Made by a program: the position numbers and the translations under genes. The notes below the pieces were generated by a model. That model saw only the letters and a program-made list of their open reading frames with translations. It ran no database searches and had not been told where the DNA came from. Positions 46,061 through 57,479 of a stretch of DNA of 64,000 bases are shown piece by piece. This stretch comes from Eleusine coracana subsp. coracana (Eukaryota; Streptophyta; Magnoliopsida; Poales; Poaceae). Every line of letters starts with the position of its first letter. The first letter of the stretch is position 1. The stretch covers positions 27,100,300-27,164,299 of the forward strand of contig CM064431.1 in NCBI GenBank assembly GCA_032690845.1, read 5' to 3'.

Positions 46061-49000
46061 TGACACCCAATAGTACAACCGATGATATAAATAATATAAT
46101 TTACAACATAAATATGAATAGAGTATAGAATTCTATATTGATTCAAGTTTAAGTTACATACCAGAGTTTTGATAAAAGTGCAGAAGCGAATAGTTTAACA
46201 ATAATAAAAGGTTCGACGAATAGATTCAGATACAATCGTCTCTTACGATGATACACATAAACATCCAACTACGATAGATGTCTTACCCATGACACCGTAC
46301 CGGCAAGTAACATGATACTCCTCCTATAGGCTGCAAAGCTCCCACTGGATGTTCTAGCAGTCGGGATAGTGGTCACCTTGAGCATTTAAAAACCACATAG
46401 AGCTACGCTCTGAGCAAATAATACTCAGCAAGACTTACCAGTCAAAAAATGGCTAACTACAACCGACTTCTAGACATGCAAAGGCTAAGGGTAGGAGTTA
46501 TATTGATAAAAAGTCAGTCTATAAGTAAATCCTTACTTTTAAGTTTTAGCAATGATCAAGTAGAACTTATTACTATAAGACAAATTGATTCAAATCGATT
46601 TACATCGTGCAGGAGGGACCTAATTGCATGACGCATAAGTGCTTCTAAGAAGCCACATGAAGCAACCTTTCGGTTGGGCGCTCGAATGCCTGTCCGGGTC
46701 CTATCGCCCCAAGAAGGGTTGTCCAACGCATTGTGTCCAGGACGTCATCCGTGAGTGGCTTGCTCCCTCCTCTCGGCCCCAAATTTCATCCAATACAAAG
46801 AGTATAGGGTACCGTCCAATCAAGCAATATCTGTCGCAACATCAGTTTACTAGACCCATAACTCTAGCATCAAAACAGTACATTCAAACTTGATCCCCAT
46901 AGAACCGGGCATGACGCGGGCCTTACACGACACAGACGGGATTACCACTTTAAAGACTCTGTCTTCTCTTTCCCCTAGTTGCTCGTCCGGTCTCAATATG
47001 TTACTTTATCCACGGCTCTACCATAACCATTCCCAAGTGAGATATAGGACTCAACTTCAAGCGGTCTTCATACCACTCGATGACTCATCTCCTTAATTAA
47101 TGAAAGCTACTAACGAGCTATGGCTCATATTAGGTAACAGGGTTCCTACTGCATGTTAGCTTTTCAATCAATACCTATGAACCTAATGCACAGACAAACC
47201 TACATCACACTAGCTAGTGATAATATAAAAGATATTAAAGCATGGTGGGATGCATCGAGGGTTGCCTTGAGCTGGGTCTTGGTGAGCAGGGTCACCTCCT
47301 CCTTATGGCTCCTGCAAATCTCGACCTCCATGTGGTTCACCTTGGTTTTATTTTTTTTGAGAACTGCTTTCTATTGCATTAATCGGGAGGATTACAATCA
47401 ACTTGTAAACAACGATACAAGAAGCTAGGTGTTTGATCCACCCAGAAAGCAGGACTACTAGAATTTACTTGCTTGGCACACAAATGAGCTGCACCATTAG
47501 CTGACCTCCTAACATGTATAACTGAGAAAGATGTGAAGGCTGACGCCATCTGGTGGATGTCATTCAGAATCGTTGCGATATCTGATATGTGGTTATGACG
47601 TGATGACCACAAGGACACAAACTCTTTTGAGTCGGTTTCCAATATAATTTCTTCCACTGTGCCTCTTTGAATTAGACTGATGCCGTCTCTACAAGCTTCA
47701 GCTTGGGCCACCAGCGCAGATGCAATCACGGTTCACCTTGGTTTCTACATGATGTAGATGATGCTGCGTATGAGAGATGATTCATGTTAGTTGATTTATA
47801 AATGATTTACCGATATAAGATGTACAAGAGGTTAATGTATTAGAAGGTGGTTTAGTGACATAGGGTGCATGTACCAGTGAATTTCGTTCATGAACTCTAG
47901 TAATTTAACGTGATAGCTATGTATTAAAAGTACGGTTGCGTGGTTGTCGATCGCGATTGATACAAGTGTGCAACACACAGGGAGAGTGGGTCCTGACCAA
48001 AATGGTGTTTTCAATGTATCGAGAATGTTATACTTCATGAACTAATTTCATATGATTTCAAGCTCCAAAGTACAACTATAGAGTTAATTGAAATATTAAA
48101 CCTACAAGACCAATGATTAATTTAATATGGTCAAAATTCACCGGAGTGGTTTTTGGGCCAAATGGCACTGACATGCACAAAGCTAATTATTTGGAACAAT
48201 TAATTTTGTGTAAAAGATAAATAATTAATTATGATAAAAATATTTGGATCTACAATGTATGACTTTTCAGGATGGTTAGCAGTAACAAAACATGAGCAAA
48301 AAATATATGATTCTATTGATGTTTTTCCTATTTATTTTAGTTTTGATAAAAAATATTACCATACATGTAGTATTAGCATTTTATGAAAATAGTACAGATC
48401 TAGACAAACTCATAGAATTTTAGTTTGCTCAAAAACTTCTATTATTTATTTAATTATGCAATTTACAAGCTAATAGGGTTTTTCTACAATTTATTTAAAC
48501 TTGAATAGCAAAAGAAATCCTCTGACCAATGGAATCCAAGCCACACAAAGGACCACAGGAACGAGTGGCCAGATCTGAGTGTGGCCCCACCGGTTCCAGA
48601 ACCGTGCGGGCCGTTGTGTGGCACCACCAGCCCACGCGGGCGCCGCCGCCGCCGGAAATCGGCTGATGTCAGCCAACCGGTCCGCAGACCTTGCCCCTGG
48701 GAAGAAGAGTGTGAGCCACGCACGGGGTGGTGATGGTGGCGCATAGTGTGGCTAAACATGACGGCCGGGGACGAGTGGTGTAGCATAGAAAGGTGGCGTC
48801 AGTCTTCAAATTAGTCTGGGTCGGAGTGAGTAGGGGTGGAGGAGGATGACGAGGCGGAGCCGATGAGCCAGCCGATCCATGCTGGGGAGGTGCGAGGTGT
48901 GGCACGATGAGATAAATGGTGGGCTGAAAATGGAAATAGGGGGGGGGGGGGCGATGAAACCGGGAGCCCGACAACGTCGGTTTTGTGTCGGTTGGGCCGA

Positions 49001-49579
49001 CAAGGAGAGCTTCCTGCTGGTGTACGGGCGCCACACGACGTGTTGGCACCAGCATCCCGGCCCATTCTCGAGGAAGAAGAGACAGAGGAGGGTGAGGGGG
49101 GGGGGGAGGAGCATGATAGTTTTTCTTTTTTGTTACGTTTTGAACAAGCCGATGTTTAATATTTTCATAATGTTAAAAATATAGATGTTCTAAAAAATCT
49201 AAAAATATATGCGTGCTCGCCACAATGTTCTCTCTATTTCAAAAATTGTAATGTTCAAGAACTTGTATTAGAATGTGAATAGGAATGTTTCTAATTATGT
49301 TTGTTTTTGTGTGTTTTGGCATTTACTTGGGGCCCTTAAACTCGAAAGAAAAATCTGAGATTTTTCCAAAAAATATTTTTTATCAATGCCTACAACATAT
49401 AATTTTGGTGGTACTATGATGTGTCAAAATATTTGACTTGAAGTTCAAGTGGTGTTCAAAGTTGGTCATTTTTCAATCAAATGATGTTCAAATCGCTTGA
49501 AACTTTTTAGGTGGGTTGATGATGGGTCTAAGCGAATGCCTAGGGTTTCTACGCCATTTTCTTGACCTCTTGGGTGTCA
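46061..49579 (-). repeat. 3' LTR of an antisense gypsy element, interrupted by a LINE
   Basis: Ends form a 10-bp inverted repeat (TGACACCCAA at 46061, TTGGGTGTCA at 49579). On the minus strand, PPT-like AGGAGGGAGGGC (49582-49593) immediately precedes the right end, as expected for the start of a 3' LTR. The left part contains the complement of words found near the ends of the other gypsy LTRs (GGTAAGTCTTGCTGAGTATTA, split here, and ATCGATTTACATC). It contains a LINE insertion, and G runs at 48939-48951 and 49096-49106. ORFs on both strands at 48480-49180 are compositional. Confidence 0.65.
47349..47729 (-). mobile_element. 5'-truncated LINE (L1-type) with 15-bp target duplication
   Basis: The 381-bp insert is flanked by the perfect duplication GGTTCACCTTGGTTT (47334-47348 and 47730-47744). 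On the minus strand it encodes the C-terminal RNase H-like domain of a plant L1-type polyprotein: ASALVAQAEACRDGISL, ILETDSKEFVSLW, VIHVRRSANGAAHLCAK, and a terminus ending LQVDCNPPD. A short 3' untranslated region and A-rich tail (TTTTATTTTTTTT on the plus strand) follow. Loss of the 5' end with a tail and a long target duplication is the signature of target-primed reverse transcription. Confidence 0.92.
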
Positions 49580-49594
49580 TAGCCCTCCCTCCTT

Positions 49595-49889
49595 ATAGAA
49601 ATTTCATCTGAAGATTAAAGGAGGTGAAAAGTTCACCTAAGTTATGGCTTAGGGATTCTTGGTAATGACTTCTTAGAAACTCTTTTCATTCCCAAGTGGC
49701 TTCCTCCACTGTATGGTTGCTCCATTGCACCTTCAAGAACTTGGGTGTTTTCTTGCGTGTGACCCATGCCTTTTCATTGAGTACCTTTATTGGGTGTTCG
49801 ACATAGGTTAGGTGGGCTTGTAGTTATTCAGTCCCTTCTAGGATGGTGTCCACGGGCGGCTTCAGACATTTCTTGAGTTGTGACACATG
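49595..49889 (-). pseudogene. Chromodomain-like C-terminus of antisense gypsy integrase
   Basis: Minus-strand frame reading FHVSQLKKCLKPPVDT, then KVQWSNHTVEEATWE and LRSHYQ, with stops. This is the end of a chromoviral integrase. It continues into the integrase core at 50654-51661 once the TRIM insertion (49895-50648) is set aside. Confidence 0.75.
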
Positions 49890-49894
49890 GAATG

Positions 49895-50648
49895 TGTAAC
49901 ATCCCTGCCCGTTGAGATTAGGCCCATAGTGGCCCGTGAGCACTTATGTGCATGAGGAGGTGGAAATTTAGTACCACCTTCCTAGTCTAGTGGGAGGAAG
50001 ATCGACATATAAGACTAGGTTGTCCAACACCACCAACCTTGGGTTAGCCCTTTTACGTGAAGCGAGGACAAAAGCGTAAATAGGTTGGTGGGTGTGTGGG
50101 ATCCACTGAAAATGCGAGTCGGGCCCAACCGGGTATGGACTTGGGGGCGTTACAAGTGATATCAGAGCCGGCCCTCATGGGCACGGTGCGCGTGGTAGTC
50201 AAGAGGTATGGATATATGGTGCATGATGCATGTAGGCCCGTGCATGGGGCACGAAGTGACTTATGAATTGACACTAGACACGGGCGTGCCCAAGAGGGGA
50301 ACGTTCCTGGTAGCTTGCCCAGCATGGGTATGTTATCTATGTGTTCTTATGAGGACGTCGTTCGTTTTAGGGAGGGGGGGGGGGGTTCTGTAACATCCCT
50401 GCCCATTGAGATTAGACCCATAGTGGCACATGAGCACTTGTGTGCATACGGAGGTGGAAATTTAGTACCATCTTGCTACTCTAGTGGGAGGAGGATCAAC
50501 ATATAAGCCTAGGTTGTCCACCACAATCAACCTTGGGTTAGCCTTTTTACATGAAACAAGGATGAAAGCATAAATAGGTTGGTGGGTGTGTTGAGTCCAC
50601 TCAAAATGCGAGTCGAGCCTAGCCTGGTGTGGACCCTGGGGCGTTATA
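49895..50648 (+). mobile_element. TRIM element 2, complete, with GAATG target duplication
   Basis: A 754-bp element with two 260-bp LTRs (49895-50154 and 50389-50648), starting TGTAACATCC and ending GGGCGTTACA (mutated to GTTATA in the second). After the first LTR comes a PBS (TGATATCAGAGCC, 50157-50169). Before the second is a polypurine tract with 12 G residues (50369-50388). The 5-bp duplication GAATG flanks it (49890-49894, 50649-50653). The 234-bp interior has no gene. Removing it rejoins the gypsy integrase sequence around GGAATGTGTCATG. Confidence 0.9.
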
Positions 50649-50653
50649 GAATG

Positions 50654-51661
50654 TGTCATGTACAACGACTAGTTTGATCAACAGTTGTAGCTTGTAAGCT
50701 ACGGGTCCACACTTTGCAGTGATTGGGTATGGGCCAATGTAGCGTGGCGCTAGCTTTCCCCGAACTCCAAATCATTGTTTGGGTGACACAGGAAGGTACA
50801 CTAGGTCACCAACCTTAAACTCAAGCAGACAACGTCTTTTATCAGCATAACTCTTCTTTCTATATTTTGTTGCCGGAAGGTTAGATTGAATTTCCAACAC
50901 TTGCTCTTTGGCATGCTGCACTAACTCTGAACCAAATATCACTCTTTCCCCTAACTCTGACCACTCAAGGGAGTGTGGCAACAATATCCATACAGAGCTT
51001 CGAATGGTGCCATCTTAACGCTCTCTTGATAACTGTTATTATGTGCAAACTTCACTTGGGGTAAGCATTGATCCCATTTCTTGAAGTGAGTCAACACATA
51101 GGCTCTTAACATGTCTTCTAGTATTTGGTTCTCTTTCTGTCTGACCATCGGTTTGGGGTGACACATGGAAGTCCGAATTAACTTTGTTGTCTGACCATCG
51201 GTTTGGGGGTGACACATGGAAGTCCGAATTAACTTTGTGCCCAATGATGCATGCAGTTGTTCCCAGAAGCACCCAACGAATTGTGAGCCTCTATGGGATA
51301 TAATGGTCTTGGGTACTCCATGTAAGAAGAGGATCCGATCAACATACAATTGTGCAAATCCCTGCATGGTAAACCAATTAGGAACATGGTAAACCTCGAC
51401 AATCACCCATATGGAGTCAAATTTGTGCAATGTTCGAGGTAGACCAACAATAAAATCCATGCTAATGTCATCCCATTTCCAAGCTGGTACACTCAAAAGT
51501 TGTAGTGGACCGTCTTTCTTTAGGTGATCGGGCTTGACTCGACGACATGTATCACACTCTATGATACATGCCAGTATATCGGTCAGGGCCGCTTTCAGAT
51601 CATCTAATCTTGATGGCCAAATTATTGCATGCAATGTTGAGTTGTTGCCCAAGAGAATCAA
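50654..51661 (-). pseudogene. Integrase pseudogene of the antisense gypsy element
   Basis: Minus-strand zinc-type region CDTCRRVKPDHLKK, then catalytic Asp in ISMDFIVGLP. The second catalytic position is HRGSQF, so the normal Asp is replaced by His. Next are RTSMCHPQTDGQT and the Glu region ILEDMLRAYVL. The C-terminal block LEFKVGDLVYLPVSP lies at 50772-50984. A 50-bp tandem duplication (51140-51189, 51190-51240) repeats the HPQTDGQT segment and shifts the frame. RT and RNase H are absent to the right, so the element is truncated near 51670. Confidence 0.85.
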
Positions 51662-52687
51662 ATGAGCCTCGATCTAGTGGGCCTGAAACTTAATGGCAAA
51701 TTTGTTGAACTCGTGTGGAAGTTGGGGGCAATGATTTTGCCTTCCAGATAACTAGCAAAACTCCAATGACCCCTAGATCTGCTAGGGCTGCGATGAGTGT
51801 CGAACAAGTGATTGAATCTTGCCTGACGAGGCTCCCGCTGAGATCAGCGTCAAAGCTGAATCCTCCATAGCAGATCCGGTCTCCCAGCTAGAACCTCAGA
51901 TTGAAGAAAGCCATCAATTTGGACGAGGTGGAACTCAACACGACCCCTACCTATCACACCAACTATCAAGAAATGTACTCGACAATAGATCTTGGTGTGT
52001 GTATAAGATCGAGAAGTCGATAGACACAAGATGCAAGGTTTAGATAGGTTCGAGCCTCCCTAAGGATTACAACCCTGTGCCCTCTATTTAGTGTGTCATA
52101 ATGATGGTGAATTGCACGAAGGCTAAGGTTGTCGGTGCAAGTTCTGATCCTCATCTAAAGACCCGTGTCCCTTCCCTAGAACCGGCCACTGCCCTTCCCC
52201 AACGGTATGTGAATAGCGCGGGGCAGGCGGATCTGACTGTCGCCCTTCTCTGGTGTTGCCCGGGTGGCGTTGGGCAGCCGGATCTAGCCGCAAACCTTCT
52301 CCTGCGGCGCGTCGTGGCCAAATACGGTTTGCCAACCTCTTCTGTGGCATGTACGTGTTGTGCGGCAGTTCTATTCTTTAGCAGTGGTGTTCCGTATTGG
52401 CGGAGTCATGGCCGGCGGTGGACTCACCCTTCCTCTATCGTTCTATCCCGGCCGGTGGCTCCCTCCCTCAGCGTGGATCTGGCCGGGGCACCGCGAGATC
52501 AGCCCAGGGCGACGGTGGCATCGGTGGGTCGGACGGTCGGCCATTTACATTTTTTGGCAAATTTGTTGCGGCGGGTAACATTACCACATGCCGCTATTGT
52601 AGAAATTTCAGCGGGAGTTCATTTGGCCCGCCAAGGATCCGCTGCAATAAAATTTTATTTTAATCTTGTTGGAGTAGGGCCGTGATG
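51662..52687. other. Unassigned, moderately GC-rich DNA
   Basis: No domain-bearing ORF. ORFs at 52101-52685 overlap in three frames and appear compositional. The phrase TTTAGATAGGTTCGAGCC (about 52038-52055) resembles text common in grass TE termini, so this is probably TE debris. Confidence 0.35.
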
Positions 52688-53216
52688 TGTTGAGGATTAC
52701 CTGGTTCAAAAATTGCACGTTTTGGAGATTGTTTGGTTGAGTTTTGGTGAGATTTTTGGGAGAATCACGACAGTTTTCTGTTGTGTTGGGGGTCGAACGG
52801 CACTGCCGATCATATGGACCGGCACTGCCGGTGGGTCAGAACCCGGATCGGCACTGCCGATGCCACAACCGGCACTACCTGTGGCTTGGGTCCAAACCTC
52901 GCATCGGCAATGCCGATGGACATGACCAGCACTGTCGATGCCTGTAATCGGCACTGCCGATGGTAGTTCAGAGTAGTCTCTTTTGAGGCTAGTTGACCAT
53001 TTCGAGTCTTTGCTGTTCTCTTGTGTTTCCGCTATAATCCACTGCTGTTGTTGATCACTCCTAGGGTTAGCACATCACAAGTTGGTGTGTGCAACCTTGG
53101 TGATTCATTTAGAGGTTGGCATGGGTTGAAATTGGGACATAGACCAAGTTCTTGAGAAGAATTTTAATTGGCTCCCATTCATCCCCCCTCCTTCTGGTCG
53201 CCTTCCCGGTCCTTCA
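52688..53216 (+). repeat. Putative copia 5' LTR
   Basis: Begins TGTTGAGGATT and ends CCTTCA, just before a PBS-like sequence and a copia gag start. Length 529 bp is normal for copia. It contains seven copies of a CGGCANTGCCG palindrome (52796-52961). The left boundary is inferred; the right is fixed by the PBS. Confidence 0.6.
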
Positions 53217-53217
53217 A

Positions 53218-53230
53218 TTTGTATTAGAGC
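53218..53230 (+). promoter_or_regulatory. Copia primer-binding site
   Basis: TTTGTATTAGAGC, a variant of the TGGTATTAGAGC form used by many plant copia elements, two bases after the LTR end. Confidence 0.7.
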
Positions 53231-53279
53231 CGGTTTGATCACTAATTGACCTTAACTGGCTTTGTGATCTAAAGGTGAT

Positions 53280-53389
53280 ATGGAGAAATACGCAGTCAAG
53301 CTTTGGATGCTCGATGGGGAAGATTTTTCCTATTGGAAATCTCGAACCAAGTCTTATCTATTATGTCAAGGACGTGCTATGTGGGACAT
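53280..53389 (+). pseudogene. Copia gag N-terminus, cut by the Tat-lineage insertion
   Basis: Starts MEKYAVKLWMLDGEDFSYWK and reads on through LLCQGRAMWDI, the typical start of Ty1/copia gag (ligand-type LDG...YW..R motif). The frame is open to 53389, where the next element begins with TGTTGACGCC. The remainder of gag-pol is expected beyond the right end of the window. Confidence 0.82.
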
Positions 53390-55150
53390 TGTTGACGCCA
53401 AAAATAGACTGTTGATCCTTAGCATGCAAACACGAGGCCTGGGAGATCTTCTTAACTCTAGTGCAGGTCCGACGGCGCGCTGTAGACGGTGCGTGGCGTG
53501 CCAGTCAGTTTGACCATTCAACAGAGAACGTGAGCGCCTTCGAGTTGACGGACGATAGCCTCCGGGCACAGAATCGATGAAGATTAAGTCAATCCAGACA
53601 CAAAGTCGATCCGGGCAAAGTCAATACAGGCCAAGTACATGATTAAGCATCAGCTTCATATTTATAATACAAAGCAAAAATCTACTAGCCGATGCACACT
53701 AGACTAATCATAGGGATGACAATTCGGGTCCCGGGTGCGGGGCACCACCGGGTTTGGCACCCGCCGGGTGCTGTTGCGGATGCACTTTCTCACCCATAGG
53801 GCTCACCCACACCCGCCCCACACAGTCGCGGGGCGGGTGCGGGTTTTTTCTCCAACCCGTGGGTGCCCCGCGGGGCCCCGAAAAAAGGTCTATTAAGAAT
53901 TTTAGTTTAATGTTGCATTTTGAGAATGTAAATTATGTGTGTAATAATCCTTACATCTGTATGTGTTGGCGTATTATCTTAATTATTAAGTTATAAATAA
54001 GTTTTTATTTTTTGATTGTGTAAAATATGCTAAAATCATACAAAATAAAACTAAAAGTCTATTTTTTCATACATATGAAAAACCCGCGGGGGACCCGTCA
54101 CCCACCCGAAACCCAGCGGGTGCGGGTGCGGGTAGGGATTTCCACCCGCAACATCTCTCTTCGCGGGTGGGCTTTTGCTCCACCCGCACCGAACCCGCCC
54201 CATTGCCATCCCTAACTAATCATAACAAATAATATTATATCAGCTAGTTAATAGAATCACAATACCCAGCCGATACAATACTTTGACAAATAAAATATAT
54301 GATGACCCATCGACTAGCCAGGTAGATCTAGTGCACTACACAGAGTCGACGATACCCCGAACAGACCCTCACGACAAGATCGTTCTTGTATGGTTGTCCA
54401 ACTAGAAGATCGGACTTAACCGAGATAGTTCTAGATATCCTAGAAGATCGGTCTGAGCCAAGACAGTTCTTGGAACGAACGAACGCCCACATAGTACTAG
54501 ATCTAATCGCTAAGATCTATTCGGAAGTAACTCGAATATACAGATCACACTAGAATTGAATTGCTAGAATTAACAATGATGGATCGGTTTTCCTGAGGCA
54601 GTATGCAGCTAATCCTAGCAAAACAACCTAGAAAGATCTAATATACCGGATAACTAGCAACCACGACGAGCTAACCAGAAGATCAGTCCGCGCTGAGACA
54701 GTTCTGGATAGGTCGCCACGATCACCGGGGTGGCGAGTCCTCTGCCATGTCACCGAGGTCAAACTAGTTGATGCAGCCTGCTTCATAACGACGAACCCGC
54801 CAGAGTGACAAGTCCTACATCTATCGTGCAGAGCCCGCTCTAGACGAAAAACCCGTCGGGGTATATCTGTTTCCAGGGTGGCGATGCGCTAAAGTTGTAG
54901 ATTGATCAAGAGATGTTTTTACAATTGCCACTGACTTTATATTTATAGGGACGAATGGACTTGTCGTACAAGGAAAGACTCTAAAAACATACCCTAAATA
55001 TCCTATCCTTTGGTCCTCTGGAAAATTTTGGTCCATGTCGAAGGAAACAGAGGCTGGGACCTTTACAAACACATGGGCCATCGAATAAGCTTTCCAACGC
55101 ATACTCATGCATACAAAACGGACTCTAGATGAGGGAGATATGTCCTTTTT
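53390..55150 (-). repeat. Left LTR of the Tat-lineage element, boundaries partly inferred
   Basis: The left edge is exact (TGTTGACGCC next to copia gag). The right edge is not clear; about 55150 is a guess. It is interrupted by a hAT MITE (53711-54214). One copy of the 46-nt-spaced module lies on the minus strand at 55095-55141. Words such as CCGATG and CGGCT recur, as in the right LTR. Confidence 0.5.
53711..54214. mobile_element. hAT-type MITE with 8-bp target duplication
   Basis: 504 bp flanked by ACTAATCA on both sides (53703-53710, 54215-54222). The terminal inverted repeat is TAGGGATGACAATTCGGG on the left; the right complement reads TAGGGATGGCAATGGGGC. The ends are GC-rich with repeated CGGGTGCGGG words and the centre is AT-rich. 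No transposase ORF. The 8-bp duplication and TAGGGATG start are typical of hAT. Confidence 0.93.
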
Positions 55151-57479
55151 TCTGCCGGTCTATCAAGCTATCACGAAATCAATCAGTATTCAATTATAAC
55201 TTTTTTTCTATCCAAGCATCACGTCCCGAATGCCTTGAATCAATGAAGAACGTGAAAAGGAAGGCTTCTGGTGGTTTGGAAACCCATAGATATGCCTCAA
55301 TTATGTTAGGTAAGTGTGGTGTTTTCCATCTTCAACCAAACTCGCGCATCACCTTGACAACCTGCGCAACATGTACAGAAATATGCCAAGTCATCGACGA
55401 TTAGCGCCATTCGTGTAATCCATCTACTCAAAACCATTCTTAGTGCTCAGACATCCAGAAAGAGTTATTGCCATCGACTCTCAAGTTGTACTACGACTAC
55501 CATTGTCTCATGTACCAGTCCTGATGCCCCCAATGACTTTCCGAGTCTCCTAGAAATTCACGAACCCAGCTGCTCTTCTTTTGATTAACTTCACAATTGA
55601 ATAACTAATGCTCACAACTTCTCTTCTGGATGACATGCCCCCTGAATCGAATTTAGACTGTCCTAGAAGAAAGCATTTTGAATATCAGCTTTATCCTTAT
55701 CATCGGCCAATAATTGCACCACGTGACAAGCCGATGTTTCACCAATATGAGCTATCAATCTAATAGACCTCAAATCATCGTCACCATTGGATGGATCGGA
55801 CATAACCGAGATAGCACCAACACGCAGGGCGAGAACCTAAGTTTTGCAGACTAATAGGCTTCTGAAAACACGCCCCAACCATCGACTTCTATCACTAACA
55901 TCGGCTTAAGTCTCACAAGATATTGACAATGGATTTGACAACCATTCTGACTATCGATGCAATGTTTCTTTTACAACACTCTCGCCTCCTTCATCAACTT
56001 GATCACCACATCGGCATCAACTCAGTTGACTTTCATACAATATATCACTATCATGCTCTTGACTGCCTCATCGGCTTAACCACCATAACGACTCTTGCAT
56101 AGGTACCTTGCTTTGCTATATATCCTGACAGCCGATGATAAGTTAGATCCTCGAGTTTGCTGTTTCACTGCTCACAATCATGCGCCGTCTGATGGTTACA
56201 CATCCCTTAAGCTGATGCCTTCTAATGACTTGTCTCTTGCGTCAGATATTTGTGCACCATATGATTTCCACTGAGTCCATTTGCAACACAACTATATGCA
56301 GTCTCCTCTGATTTCAAATGCTGCTTGCATTATCACACATGTGCCCCCCATGTCGTACTTGCACCACAATATGTTCAACAAGGACCAAACAAGCAGTATG
56401 CCAAATCACCATCACGCAACAGGCAACAACAATTTTGCCCCACCAAATATACATGGATTCATGCCTTCTATTCCGCATGTCGACGCCCCTCGAGTCAAAT
56501 TTAAACTTTGTTCTGGAGGAAAGAATTAAAGACATTGGCTCCTTCCTTCTTATTGACTGATAGCTGCTCCTTGTGACAAGCTGATGTTTCACCAAGTTAT
56601 AAGTTATCAATCTGATAAAACTCAAACCATCATCATGATTGAATGGATTAACCGAGACAACACCAACACGCAGGGCGACAACATAAGTTTCATAGACCGA
56701 TAGGCTTGAAAACCTTTCCTGCTCCTTCTTTGACTAGCCTGATGTTTAAGCATATCCTCATAAAGCACTCCGTACCCATAATCTCCATCTTGAATGCCGA
56801 TGCCCCCCGAGTCCACGATCAACATTCGCTTTTGTGGTAATCAACATCGACATCTTCCTTCTCAGCGGCTATTAGTTATCCTCATGTGAGTCCTCCATGC
56901 TATGAGCTATCATGCCAAAAAGACTCACACTGTCATCACGCTTGGATGGATCAGACTTTTATAATATTCTGCTATAATGCCCCTCGACCACAATACTTCA
57001 ATCACAACATTTTTTGATTGCTTTGCCACTAGATCGGCTTCTTCGCTGGACCAGTCTTCATTATGCTTTGCTTTGTGTATGGTCAACAAAAATCACTGAA
57101 CAAACTAGACTTTTCTCCTCTTCGTCAAACATATATACATCCACGTATTCAACCCTTCTTGAAAAGACAAAAACTTCTTCGATGCCCGAAGGGCAACCAG
57201 AACTAGAGATGACGATGGTCATAAGTCCACTAACATACACGTTTCTTGCTGTAGTTGGTCTTCTTATTTGCTTCTACTATTGATAATAAACTTCTGATGT
57301 GTTGTACAAGCTGACAAGGAAGCAACACAACTAGCCGATGGTGGAGAGCGAAAATATACCAGTCGATAGAGTGACTAATAAAACATATAATAGCCGATGG
57401 TGGAATAAATATAGGCAACCGATAATAAAATAAAAATGATACCGGTCGTCTTCATATATAGCAGCACCACTATATCAGA
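55151..57479. other. Degenerate internal spacer of the Tat element with long-period repeats
   Basis: No intact ORF. A block of about 135 bp (GCCGATGTTTCACCAA...CACCAACACGCAGGGCGA) occurs at about 55725-55860 and again at about 56575-56700. A poorer partial copy lies at about 56885-56960. The period is roughly 840 bp, so the spacer was partly built by duplication. It could include decayed upstream exons of the plus-strand antisense ORF. Confidence 0.5.

Noticed and set aside
48484..49184. Minus- and plus-strand ORFs rich in Pro, His and Arg
   Set aside because: They lie in the antisense gypsy LTR and overlap each other; no domain.
52101..52966. 194-codon ORF and the palindrome-bearing ORFs in the copia LTR region
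   Set aside because: Several frames open at once; the repeated peptide is just the translated palindrome array.
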